NCBI GenBank assembly: GCA_943369665.1
Contig: CALRNX020000007.1
Coordinates: 1-64,000 of the forward strand
Source of the DNA: UKL13-3 sp943369665
GTDB lineage: Bacteria > Bacteroidota > Bacteroidia > UKL13-3
Direction of reading: 5' to 3'
DNA length: 64,000 nucleotides
Both the position numbers and the translations under genes were made by a program. Below, piece by piece: positions 54,338 through 62,268 of the stretch (within the stretch, counting starts at the first letter, position 1; every line of letters begins with the position of its first letter). The notes under the pieces were generated by a model. The model was not told the origin of the DNA and ran no database searches. It saw nothing but the letters and a program-made list of their open reading frames with translations.

Positions 54338-55459
54338 TTAATAATATCCGGTTAATTGCCATTCTTCATCTCTCTTTTCAAAAATGAATTCTTCTTTATG
54401 GCTTAGTCCTGTGTATTTTATTTTCTCCAAACGTGAAGAGGATTCAGCATCATAACTGCAGGCTATATAAACAGCACGGATAAAATTGGTATAACTAACC
54501 GTTACCTGATACTGGTATTCATTAATATGTTGAGCGTTTGTTATATCAAATACAACGCTATCATTATTGATAAATGAATACGTAAAATAGAAATTTTCTT
54601 TCTCGGTTAAATAATCCGATATGCAGGCCGTAAAATAATGGAATCCATAAGCATTGCTGACTGTTGCCAGGTTAACAGGTATACCCGCCTCCTTTAAACT
54701 AACTTTGGCATGTATGGGTGGGGCAATTCCGGTAGCGAACTCAAATGCATGGCGATTGCTGTGGGATGATTGTTGATCAAAAGGTTCTCGAAGAGCTAAA
54801 ATACTATCCGCTGCGAGTGTATTCGAAGCGGAACATTGGGTAATATTACCATTCACTGCCTGTATTCTTTCATGTATTTTTTGCTCAATAAAATCATCGG
54901 ATGGTATTGTACTGTTTCGTTGCAAATAGATCAGCATACTTATGGCTATTACACATAATCCTGCGAAAACCTGCAAAACAGATCGCCACTTCTTATCTGC
55001 CATCCATACTCCATAGGAAATGATTGAACATATCAAACTCCTGGATTTGATCTCAGCTTGCAGTTTCGATATCACCTTATCCAGTCCATCATTGGTAGAC
55101 AGACTATAAATGTTTGCAATATCAGGAGCAAACTGTTTAACTTGTTCGGAAGTAACATAATGTCGAACAGGAATAATGATGGTTTTATTTTTTTCTCTTC
55201 TTTCCATCAAAGCATACAGTTCATGAATTATCCAGGGACTTTTAAGGGATGATTGACTAAGAATAACCACACCATAGCGGCATTGCCGGAGTCCTTTTCC
55301 GATATGACTTCTGATATTCTCTCCTAATGGCAACTGATCGGATGAATACCAAACACGCAGCCCGGACTGCGCTAAGGATTGCTTGATTTCATCTGCCAGA
55401 TCAACTTTGTCTTCGGCAGCATGAGAAATGAACACATCGTATGGTTTAAAGCACTTCAT
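54338..55459 (-). CDS. Membrane-tethered TIR-domain protein
   Basis: 373 residues. N-terminal TIR domain (about 6-137): YDVFISHAAED, LRVWYSSDQLPLGENIRSHIGKGL, YGVVILSQSSLKSPWIIHELYAL with E80 at the position of the catalytic glutamate of NAD-cleaving TIRs, and TIIIPVRHYV. One TM helix follows (about 162-180: LQVFAGLCVIAISMLIYLQ), then about 190 residues outside the TIR side of the membrane with mixed alpha/beta character and no recognised family. Predicted: TIR in the cytoplasm, C-terminal domain in the periplasm, possibly a sensor. Lies 49 nt after the other TIR gene. Confidence 0.85.
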   Translation of the reverse strand: MKCFKPYDVFISHAAEDKVDLADEIKQSLAQSGLRVWYSSDQLPLGENIRSHIGKGLRQCRYGVVILSQSSLKSPWIIHELYALMERREKNKTIIIPVRHYVTSEQVKQFAPDIANIYSLSTNDGLDKVISKLQAEIKSRSLICSIISYGVWMADKKWRSVLQVFAGLCVIAISMLIYLQRNSTIPSDDFIEQKIHERIQAVNGNITQCSASNTLAADSILALREPFDQQSSHSNRHAFEFATGIAPPIHAKVSLKEAGIPVNLATVSNAYGFHYFTACISDYLTEKENFYFTYSFINNDSVVFDITNAQHINEYQYQVTVSYTNFIRAVYIACSYDAESSSRLEKIKYTGLSHKEEFIFEKRDEEWQLTGYY

Positions 55460-55508
55460 GATTATTTGTAACGGTTGTAGCCATAAGGATTATTTTCACT
55501 TGCATTTT

Positions 55509-56072
55509 TTACCGCCTCTGTCCCTTGGAAGTATTTCCAATATTGATCTTAATATTGTTTGTATTGGTGTTTATATTGGTTTCGCTTTTCGGAAATACCT
55601 TTGGTGAAAGATGCGACTTGGATTGAACCAAATTCGTAGCACCGGATGGCCTTCGTTTTTTGAGCACGGAAACTAGTTTAGGGATGATTGCATCCATGCC
55701 CTGAGCTGAAAAAAGAGCAAACCGATCGGCAAGAAAGGGAAGTGCTGCTTTCACTTCTTTTTGCGAAAGGTGATGCCAAATGGGAAGAATGATCCTCGTT
55801 CCCGATTGTTCAAGCTCTTCAATGGTTTTCAATTCTTTTTGTGCCCAATCACTTTTCAAATAATCAGGACTGATGATAACAATTGCGTATTTACATTTGG
55901 GAATAACTCCCAAAATTTTCCGGTTAAGATCATCACCTGCTTTTAAGTCCGATCCGGAATACCATATATTAAAACCTGCAACCCTTAATGCCTGATTGAG
56001 CGGGTCTGCAATTTCTTTTTTGTCTTCAAAAACATGTGAGATAAAAGCGTGATAGGTAAATGGGTATTCCAT
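55509..56072 (-). CDS. TIR-domain protein with Asn-rich C-terminal tail
   Basis: 187 residues. TIR domain about 7-140: YHAFISHVFEDKKEIADPL, FNIWYSGSDLKAGDDLNRKI, YAIVIISPDYLKSDWAQKEL with E80 in the catalytic position, IILPIWHHL. The tail (about 141-187) is basic and then Asn-rich: KSETNINTNTNNIKINIGNT. Such short N/I/V patterns resemble prokaryotic amyloid-signalling motifs; a similar pattern occurs in the TM protein at 61378. No membrane segment. Probably co-transcribed with the membrane TIR gene and downstream of the LytTR regulator gene (93 nt). Confidence 0.86.
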   Translation of the reverse strand: MEYPFTYHAFISHVFEDKKEIADPLNQALRVAGFNIWYSGSDLKAGDDLNRKILGVIPKCKYAIVIISPDYLKSDWAQKELKTIEELEQSGTRIILPIWHHLSQKEVKAALPFLADRFALFSAQGMDAIIPKLVSVLKKRRPSGATNLVQSKSHLSPKVFPKSETNINTNTNNIKINIGNTSKGQRR

Positions 56073-56165
56073 AGCTTTAAATTAGGTTGTCTAAAAAAGC
56101 TATAAAGAGAGTTCATAGGAGCAAGAACTTTCCGAACAGTCCGAATTAGTTTCCGAATATGGTCA

Positions 56166-56918
56166 TTATCTTAACATGGGTAAGCATCGGATCACCTCTT
56201 CCTTAAAGTTTTTCCCAATAGGGATCTCCGTTTTTTGAACCACCAAAAGATTGCCCTTTATATCTGTTACTTTATCAAGGTTAACAACAAATGAGCGGCT
56301 CACTCTTATAAACGAAGGATGTTTTATTTTATCATGAACATGGTTCATGCTGATACTATAGGTATGTTTTTCGCCTGTCTCGGTGTGAATATTGGCATAC
56401 GCTCCATCTGCTTCAATATAGAGAATATTATTAAGCAGTATTTTCTTAAAATGGTGACTGTCTACCCGTATAAATAAACAATCATTGAGAACGTATTGAT
56501 TTTCTGCCGGCACATCTGCTTCTCCCGGTATAGGTGTTATTGATTCGCTTGCATTATGCAAAGCCTGGTGAATACTTGCGTTAAGTTGTCGCTCACTAAA
56601 AGGTTTGATCAGGTAATTAGCCGGTTTTGCTTTCGATGCCCGCTGTAAGGTTTTTTCATTATCCAAATCGGTCAGAAAAATAACAGGGATATTAAACTCC
56701 TTCTTAATTTTCACTGCAGTATCTATTCCATCGGGTTTACCGTCAAGATCAATATCCATGATGATGATATCCGGTTGCTGTTCATTCACCGATTGAATAG
56801 CATCATGGGCATTTGCTACCTGAGCGGTAATAACATAACCTTCACGTTGAAGCTTTAATGCTATCTCTTCCGAAACGATCACTTCATTTTCTACAATGAG
56901 TATTTTTATGGCCGACAT
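56166..56918 (-). CDS. LytTR-family response regulator
   Basis: 250 residues. Receiver of the ActR/RegA-like subtype with phospho-acceptor D55 (IIIMDIDLDGKPDGID) and K104 (NYLIKPF); the N-terminal acidic pair is E10/E12 (VENEVIVSEE). LytTR DNA-binding domain about 145-250 (FIRVDSHHFKKILLNNILYIEADGAYANI, SFIRVSRSFVVNL). Divergent from a TPR histidine kinase (79 nt between starts), the likely cognate kinase. The two TIR genes follow on the same strand, so they may be regulated by or co-expressed with it. Confidence 0.92.
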   Translation of the reverse strand: MSAIKILIVENEVIVSEEIALKLQREGYVITAQVANAHDAIQSVNEQQPDIIIMDIDLDGKPDGIDTAVKIKKEFNIPVIFLTDLDNEKTLQRASKAKPANYLIKPFSERQLNASIHQALHNASESITPIPGEADVPAENQYVLNDCLFIRVDSHHFKKILLNNILYIEADGAYANIHTETGEKHTYSISMNHVHDKIKHPSFIRVSRSFVVNLDKVTDIKGNLLVVQKTEIPIGKNFKEEVIRCLPMLR

Positions 56919-56997
56919 ATTTTATGGCTTATTTCACCGATGAAAGTAGTAAGATTGTTTATTATTTGACCCATTTATTTTCTAAAACCCATCTTTT

Positions 56998-58812
56998 ATG
57001 ATCATGAAATGGCTTTTTGTTTTTTCGTTGTTTCCGTTTTGGGCAGCAGCACAAAGTAAAATAGATTCCCTGAATGACCTTGGCTTCACATTATATGAAA
57101 GGCAACAATATGATAGCGCATTAATCGTATTTGGTGAAGAACTTAAGCTCACAAAAGGCAATAATCCATACGGAGAAGCGAGGACCCTGGTAAACATGGG
57201 CATTGTTTATCTTGATAAAAACGACCTGGATAAAGCAATGGAGTTTTTCGAAAACAGCACCGTTACGGCCGAAAAAATAAATGACTCCGTTATTATGGCA
57301 TCCTGCTATTTAAGCTCCGGGATGGTACATGAACGAAAAGCCTCTTATCTTTTGGCAAAACAATTGTATTTAAAAGCAGCCAGGATCTTCAGCGATCTTG
57401 GTGATCGGGATGGATTATCGTCCTCTTATAATTCTGTCGGAAATATCCAGAACAAATTGGGAGAGTTTAATTCCGCTTTATTCTATTATCAAAAATCGCT
57501 TCATCTCTGGACCGAATTAAAAGACAGCCTGAATCACAAAGCAGATATAGCCGCTTCACTTAATAATATTGGCGATCTGTATAAGGAAAACAAACAATAC
57601 GACAAGGCCTTAAGCTACCTCAGCAGCGCTTTGTTTTACAAGAGAGAAATAGGTAACGACCAATCAACCGCACACACATTGTCTGCACTTGGTGAAGTAT
57701 ATGAGCTCAAAGGGAAATTATCCCTTGCCTTAAGATATTATCAAGAGGCTTATAAAATAAGGGAAAACGTAGGTGACAGGATTGGCATAGCAAACTCAGC
57801 CAATTTACTGGCATCCATATACCTCACCTCAAAAAAATATACCGATGCGGAGAAATACCTTCTCGAGTCAAGGAAAATTGCAGGTGAAGATAGTTTACGA
57901 GGAGAACTGCTTAAAAATTACGACCTCAGTAGAAAATTATACCGAAACACCAATCAATTCCAGCTCGCACTCCAATATGATGAATTGTATATAAAGCTAG
58001 ATCACCTTTTATTGGATGAAGCAGCAATAAGAGCACTTAAGGAGATGGAGGTAAAATACGAAGCGGCTGAAAACCTGGAGAAAAACAAAAGGCTGGTAGA
58101 AGAACTTAAACAAGAAGAAGCTCTTTCTTATTTCAAAACGGGCGGTATTGTTTCCTTACTCATGATCATTGCATTGATCTTATTGGCGTATTTCCAGAAG
58201 ATAAAAGGAAAAAGAAAAACAGAGGCGCTGATGAGGGAGCTGAACCACCGTGTTAAAAACAATATGCAGGTATTGTCGAGCCTATTGAGTTTGCAGTACG
58301 ATCAACTGGAAGACAAATCGGCCCGTGCAGCAATCCAGGAAACCAGAAACCGGGTGAAAGCAATGGGTGTTGTTCACCGGAAACTTTATCTTGGAAAAGA
58401 ACTTTCCCTTGTAAGCATTCATGATTTTATCATGGAACTGACAGCCGAACTAAGAATGAGTTACGGTTTTGAAGAAGCCGAAAAAGTAGCGATACATTTC
58501 GACCTGGACAATCTTGAAATATTGGCAGACAAAGCCATTCCGTTAGGATTGATCATGAATGAAATTCTCTCCAATGCATTTAAATATGCCTTTACCGATA
58601 AATATCCGCGACTTGATATCAGCTTAAAAAAAGTAAACAAAGGTGTAACCATTATTGTAAAAGACAATGGCAATGGAATTCATATTGATAACCAACACAA
58701 AGATTCTTTTGGATTCAAACTGATTAAAATGTTGTGTAAACAGCTACATGCCAAATTGGAAATTAAGAATGAGCATGGAGCCTGTATCATCGTTTCAATT
58801 GATAATTGCTAA
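56998..58812 (+). CDS. TPR-containing sensor histidine kinase (HisKA_2 type)
   Basis: 604 residues from ATG 56998 or 57004. Signal-like N-terminus (MKWLFVFSLFPFWAAAQ), then about seven TPR units (about 22-335) in the periplasm, a coiled linker (EVKYEAAENLEKNKRLVEELKQ), one TM helix (about 378-396), HisKA_2 LMRELNHRVKNNMQVLSSLLSLQ with phospho-acceptor H417, and HATPase_c (LIMNEILSNAFKYAF, DNGNGI, FGFKLIKML). Periplasmic TPR-sensing kinase common in Bacteroidota; likely partner of the divergent LytTR regulator. Stimulus unknown. Confidence 0.92.
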   Translation: MIMKWLFVFSLFPFWAAAQSKIDSLNDLGFTLYERQQYDSALIVFGEELKLTKGNNPYGEARTLVNMGIVYLDKNDLDKAMEFFENSTVTAEKINDSVIMASCYLSSGMVHERKASYLLAKQLYLKAARIFSDLGDRDGLSSSYNSVGNIQNKLGEFNSALFYYQKSLHLWTELKDSLNHKADIAASLNNIGDLYKENKQYDKALSYLSSALFYKREIGNDQSTAHTLSALGEVYELKGKLSLALRYYQEAYKIRENVGDRIGIANSANLLASIYLTSKKYTDAEKYLLESRKIAGEDSLRGELLKNYDLSRKLYRNTNQFQLALQYDELYIKLDHLLLDEAAIRALKEMEVKYEAAENLEKNKRLVEELKQEEALSYFKTGGIVSLLMIIALILLAYFQKIKGKRKTEALMRELNHRVKNNMQVLSSLLSLQYDQLEDKSARAAIQETRNRVKAMGVVHRKLYLGKELSLVSIHDFIMELTAELRMSYGFEEAEKVAIHFDLDNLEILADKAIPLGLIMNEILSNAFKYAFTDKYPRLDISLKKVNKGVTIIVKDNGNGIHIDNQHKDSFGFKLIKMLCKQLHAKLEIKNEHGACIIVSIDNC

Positions 58813-58814
58813 AA

Positions 58815-58842
58815 AAGTCCTGCAGCAATTGCTGCAGGACTT
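58815..58842. terminator. 28-nt perfect palindrome terminator between convergent genes
   Basis: AAGTCCTGCAGCAA followed by its exact reverse complement (58815-58842), with A/T tracts on both sides, 3 nt after the kinase stop and 10 nt before the end of the convergent lipoprotein gene. Bidirectional. Confidence 0.85.
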
Positions 58843-58852
58843 AAATTAAAAT

Positions 58853-59296
58853 TTAGAGCGGGAGAATTGTAATGTCTCCTACTTCAAATAGAGAGTCTTC
58901 ATCAAATGGAATGGCGACTTCTTCATATTTATCAAAGTATCCTGAAGCAACTATCTTCAGGTAATAACTTCCTCCCGAAATGGAATCAATTGCAAAGTCG
59001 CCCAGGTAATTTGCATTAACACGGCCCACATTGGTACTATCGGGCAACCTGTACATGGAAACACTGGCATACGGAACATTGCTATGCGAAACATTTTGAA
59101 CATGCCCTCTTACCATTTTTGGCCTGTCTTCTGTATCATTGGTTTCAAGAAACCTCCGGATCGGAGCAACTGTTGATGATGAAGGACGCGATACGGTTCC
59201 TGAAGTTATTTCAGGAGAAGTATCTGATTTTTTGCAGCTGGTAAGCGTTGCGAAACAGAGTACAATATATGTACTTACGATGATGAACGTTTTCAT
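58853..59296 (-). CDS. Lipoprotein with carboxypeptidase-regulatory-like beta domain
   Basis: 147 residues. Lipoprotein signal (MKTFIIVSTYIVLCFATLTS then CKKS; Cys21). A low-complexity Ser/Pro/Thr linker (about 24-45) precedes a CarboxypepD-regulatory-like domain (about 61-147: VRGHVQNVSHSNVPYASVSMYRL, GDFAIDSISGGSYYLKIVASGYF, EVGDITILPL). Envelope protein of unknown role. The gene starts at one edge of a 498-nt intergenic region. Confidence 0.78.
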   Translation of the reverse strand: MKTFIIVSTYIVLCFATLTSCKKSDTSPEITSGTVSRPSSSTVAPIRRFLETNDTEDRPKMVRGHVQNVSHSNVPYASVSMYRLPDSTNVGRVNANYLGDFAIDSISGGSYYLKIVASGYFDKYEEVAIPFDEDSLFEVGDITILPL

Positions 59297-59422
59297 TGTG
59301 ATTTGTTTGAATGGTTAAAAAAAACGAGACAATGGAATGACAGGCCATAAGCACCCAGGCTCATGGAAATAGATCATTCCGTTTTTTGGCAGAGAGGATT
59401 TGGTTAAACAGTGATATCCATT

Positions 59423-59458
59423 ACCGCAGGCATGTTACCCCTCTGCGGTTACCCGCAG
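59423..59458. promoter_or_regulatory. Three-arm competing hairpin in a 498-nt divergent intergenic region
   Basis: ACCGCAG (59423-59429) can pair with CTGCGGT (59443-59449); the same CTGCGG can instead pair with CCGCAG (59453-59458) around a TTAC loop. The two structures exclude each other. It sits in GC-richer sequence than its surroundings. The gap 59297-59794 also has a hairpin GTTGTGC/GCACAAC (59641-59669) and a GTGTGCACAC palindrome near 59590; I see no convincing gene there. Confidence 0.45.
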
Positions 59459-59794
59459 TAACGGAAATCTTTCTGTTTGGTTGAGCTAAGAAAGGTTCAA
59501 TCAAATTCACAGTGCTTTTCATTTCACAATGCAGGCTACATTGCCTGTCGCTTGTCTGTATGTTTTTTGTTAAACCGCTCCGCTCCTTTTGTGTGCACAC
59601 GAAAAACAATTGCAATTGCTGTTAATTAACAGGTACAAAGGTTGTGCAACCCGGGCAATTCGGCACAACGAAGAGCTTACAGAGAAAACGGAGTTTTAAC
59701 GCGTTTGGAAAGTTTATGTCTGCATTGAGAAAGATGGTTTGATCCTTCACATGCCTGTTGCCTAACATCGAAGCTCATTAAATTCAAATATCCA

Positions 59795-60613
59795 ATGGCA
59801 ACAAATCCGGAGTTCGTAAAACAACTAATAGAAGAACTTGCAGATAAAACAAATGAATCGCTTGACAACAGAGGATTCGAAGTAATGAGTGACTATATTG
59901 AAGACAAAGTGAAGACCGATATCTCAAAAAGATACCTGTCTGAAGCTTATTTAAGTGTTTGCCAGAACATCAAAAAAGGTGTAAAAGAAGTGCGGGTGTA
60001 TAACCACAAAATGGATAGCATCAGCAAAGCTATTGGATACAAAAGTTTCAAAGCATTCATTCAAGCGAGATTTAAACCTTTGGATCCATCACTCATAGGA
60101 TGCCTTGGGCAATGGTGGAGTATTGTGAGGGCCAATAACGGAGCATACTTATTAAAAGCCCCCGTTCGGATATTTATGAATGACAGCAAGACTGAAATCC
60201 TAATTGAATTGCAAGGTGGACAACGTTCATTTAAGGGGAAAGTAATATTACGGGCAGGTAATATTTTTTGTGAATTAGATACCGGAAAAGATAAGAAACT
60301 ATACATCGTAATGAAGGTGGGCACAAGCGAAAAGCCGCTGCTCCTGCAAGGAACCTTTGCCGGAATTTCTTCTGCCGGAGATCCAATTGCCGGACGTGAA
60401 CTCTTTGTTCGAGAAAATAATGTTGCCTTTGAAAAAATGAAATGGGAAAAATTGCCTGTGGGTAAGAACACCCTGGATGAGCGGATCAATAAGTACTTCG
60501 CAACATATGAAGGCAACTGTTTAAAGATAGGATGGGTGAGTACATTCTCAAAAAGCGATCTCGACCATTTCAATATTAAAGATGCCAAAATGACCCTTAA
60601 CAAAAAAAAGTAG
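59795..60613 (+). CDS. Cytoplasmic protein of unknown function (helical N-terminus, beta-rich C-terminus)
   Basis: 272 residues, no signal peptide or TM. About 1-90 is helical (FVKQLIEELADKTNESLDNRG, IEDKVKTDISKRYLSEAYLSV, MDSISKAIGYKSFKAFIQAR), with a small helix-turn-helix-like end. About 105-225 is beta-rich (WWSIVRANNGAYLLKAPVRIF, TEILIELQGGQRSFKGKVIL, LYIVMKVGTSEKPLLLQGTFAGIS, GRELFVRE), suggesting a barrel or sensory domain. No family recognised. First of a run of five genes on this strand near the TIR locus; a candidate sensor or adaptor by context only. Confidence 0.72.
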   Translation: MATNPEFVKQLIEELADKTNESLDNRGFEVMSDYIEDKVKTDISKRYLSEAYLSVCQNIKKGVKEVRVYNHKMDSISKAIGYKSFKAFIQARFKPLDPSLIGCLGQWWSIVRANNGAYLLKAPVRIFMNDSKTEILIELQGGQRSFKGKVILRAGNIFCELDTGKDKKLYIVMKVGTSEKPLLLQGTFAGISSAGDPIAGRELFVRENNVAFEKMKWEKLPVGKNTLDERINKYFATYEGNCLKIGWVSTFSKSDLDHFNIKDAKMTLNKKK

Positions 60614-60700
60614 TGGTTTCGGAAAGTATATTTTAACCGGAGGAAGCATTTTCCATTATTTGAAGGCATGTTTTTACTAACACCATAAACCAGCCAGAAT

Positions 60701-61030
60701 ATGAAACTCAAAACAGCACTTCTACTCATTGTTTTTTCTGCTTTAGCATTCGTCTCCAATGCGCAAACGGTTCATTACACTGCTACCGGTAAAAAATACC
60801 ACGCTGCAGGTTGCCAGTATTTAAGGAAAAGCGATTATACCTGCTCATTGGCCGATGCTTTTGCAAAAGGGCTTTCCGCCTGTTCAAGATGTTCACCACC
60901 CACAAAAGTGATTGAGGAAAAACCCAAAGAAGAGCCCAAAAAGACTGTTCAGAAAACAACCAAGAAAACAACTTTTTACTACCCTCCTTTCCCCTTGCGC
61001 ACGATCCGGCCCGGAATATACCACGCTTGA
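60701..61030 (+). CDS. Secreted KYHxxxC-module protein
   Basis: 109 residues. Signal peptide MKLKTALLLIVFSALAFVSN then AQ. The mature protein is one module (about 23-67): VHYTATGKKYHAAGCQYLRKS then CSLADAF and CSRCSPP, aligning with module 1 of the lipoprotein at 53840-54232 (YxTxTGxKYH, CxYLxKS, CSxCxPP). The C-terminus is Lys/Glu/Pro-rich and then FYYPPFPLRTIRPGIYHA. The conserved Cys and His suggest metal or disulfide binding. Its stop is 11 nt before the next ATG. Confidence 0.78.
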   Translation: MKLKTALLLIVFSALAFVSNAQTVHYTATGKKYHAAGCQYLRKSDYTCSLADAFAKGLSACSRCSPPTKVIEEKPKEEPKKTVQKTTKKTTFYYPPFPLRTIRPGIYHA

Positions 61031-61041
61031 TAAAGATGACT

Positions 61042-61305
61042 ATGAAACGTTTTAATAAGCTTATTCCGATTGTTTGTTTGTTGATTGCCATTGCATGTAC
61101 CAAAGAAGAAACAAAACCTTCATCATCTTCAAACAACAAAACCAATTCAACCACAACAAGTGCAACAACAACTTCCGTTACAGACTGCCAAACAGATCAA
61201 TCAAAACGCAGGGGGGCAAAATGTAAAGATGGTACCGAAAGTTCGGCAACCGGGCAAGGGGCATGTTCGGGACACGGAGGTGTTGATTATTGGTTGTGTA
61301 AATAG
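61042..61305 (+). CDS. DUF3761-like small lipoprotein
   Basis: 87 residues from ATG 61042 (MKRFNKLIPIVCLLIAIACT, lipobox IAIAC; an ATG two codons earlier is also possible). A Ser/Thr/Asn-rich linker (about 24-47) precedes a small Cys-rich domain CKDGTESSATGQGACSGHGG then WLC, the CxDGT...GACSxHGGV pattern of DUF3761. Exported; function unknown. Confidence 0.75.
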   Translation: MKRFNKLIPIVCLLIAIACTKEETKPSSSSNNKTNSTTTSATTTSVTDCQTDQSKRRGAKCKDGTESSATGQGACSGHGGVDYWLCK

Positions 61306-61377
61306 TTAAAACGAATGTCTTATCCCTTTGCGAAACATTTCTTTCATTGTGTTCCTTCAAACAGTTAATTCAATAAA

Positions 61378-61656
61378 ATGACAGCAAGACCTAAACCTGA
61401 AAACACTCCGGTAAACAGCAATGTAAATAACAATACCATCCATGTGAATATTGATCCTCCGCAAAAGAGGGCTTATAAAACGACCAAAAAGAAACAAGGC
61501 CCCGACTTGCTCAAACAGGTACTTACCACTGGACTCATTGCCCTGGCATTGTTGTTATTGGGTTATTACCTCATGCAAAACCCAACAGCAAAAAAAGAAT
61601 ATCCCACAACCATTCAACCGAATACTACTGCAGTTGAAGGACAAAAAGTGAATTAA
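61378..61656 (+). CDS. Single-TM small protein with Asn-rich N-terminal motif
   Basis: 92 residues. N-terminus PVNSNVNNNTIHVNIDPP (about 10-27), then a strongly basic stretch (KRAYKTTKKKQG), one TM helix (about 48-66: VLTTGLIALALLLLGYYLM) and a short C-terminal tail. By the positive-inside rule the Asn-rich end is cytoplasmic. The NxNxNNxIxVNI pattern resembles the tail of the soluble TIR protein at 55509-56072. No family recognised. Confidence 0.72.
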   Translation: MTARPKPENTPVNSNVNNNTIHVNIDPPQKRAYKTTKKKQGPDLLKQVLTTGLIALALLLLGYYLMQNPTAKKEYPTTIQPNTTAVEGQKVN

Positions 61657-61675
61657 TAACCTAACAACAAAACCT

Positions 61676-62182
61676 ATGAAAACTACTACTTACATGTTTC
61701 AAGCATTCATCTTATCCATTCTGATCCTGGTTGTTCCTGGGTGCGAAAAAGGAGAAGACGGAGAGCCCGGGAAAGATGGCAGTGCGAACGTTACAGCCCG
61801 CAACTTTCCCGTATCTCAATGGACAAGTTCTTCTTCATTTTGGTATCTTCATTTATCTGTTCCCGAGTTAACCACAAGTAATATTAATTCGGCATCGGTG
61901 CAGGTTTATTGGGGAACAGCCGATAATAATTGGCTGGCATTACCGTATACTTATGTTGGCACAACAAGTGGAAACTATTTCATGAATTTTTTGACGACAG
62001 TGAATCTTGTGGAAGTGAGATGGCAATATAACCTGGCCGGTATTGGCGATAGCCCAACTTCCGTTTTAGGCGATGTAAAATTCAAAGTTGTGGTGATCCC
62101 TCCTTCGGTATTAAAAACATATCCTGATCTGGATCTGAATAATTACCGGGAAGTGAAAGAAACACTTCACCTCAAAGAATAA
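61676..62182 (+). CDS. Lipoprotein with short collagen-like segment
   Basis: 168 residues. Lipoprotein signal (FQAFILSILILVVPGCEKG; Cys23), followed by a Gly-x-y stretch EDGEPGKDGSAN and a beta-rich domain (SFWYLHLSVPELTTSNINSA, VQVYWGTADNNWLALPYTYV, VEVRWQYNLAGIGDS, VKFKVVVIPP). Domains of this kind are frequent in Bacteroidota exported proteins; function unknown. Follows the TM protein by 19 nt; closed by the terminator at 62202. Confidence 0.78.
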   Translation: MKTTTYMFQAFILSILILVVPGCEKGEDGEPGKDGSANVTARNFPVSQWTSSSSFWYLHLSVPELTTSNINSASVQVYWGTADNNWLALPYTYVGTTSGNYFMNFLTTVNLVEVRWQYNLAGIGDSPTSVLGDVKFKVVVIPPSVLKTYPDLDLNNYREVKETLHLKE

Positions 62183-62201
62183 TCTAATTCTTTTTATACA
62201 C

Positions 62202-62241
62202 AACAAAGCCCAACCCGTTTTTACACTGGTTGGGCTTTGTT
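62202..62241. terminator. Bidirectional terminator between convergent genes
   Basis: AACAAAGCCCAACC (62202-62215) pairs perfectly with GGTTGGGCTTTGTT (62228-62241) around a 12-nt loop, between the lipoprotein gene (+) and the tail-fibre-like gene (-). Confidence 0.85.
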
Positions 62242-62268
62242 ATTATGTATAATGATCTCAACGAAATC

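Noticed and set aside
59421..59615. 64-codon minus-strand ORF in the long intergenic gap
   Set aside because: Composition is not protein-like, it overlaps the hairpin arms and has no start context.
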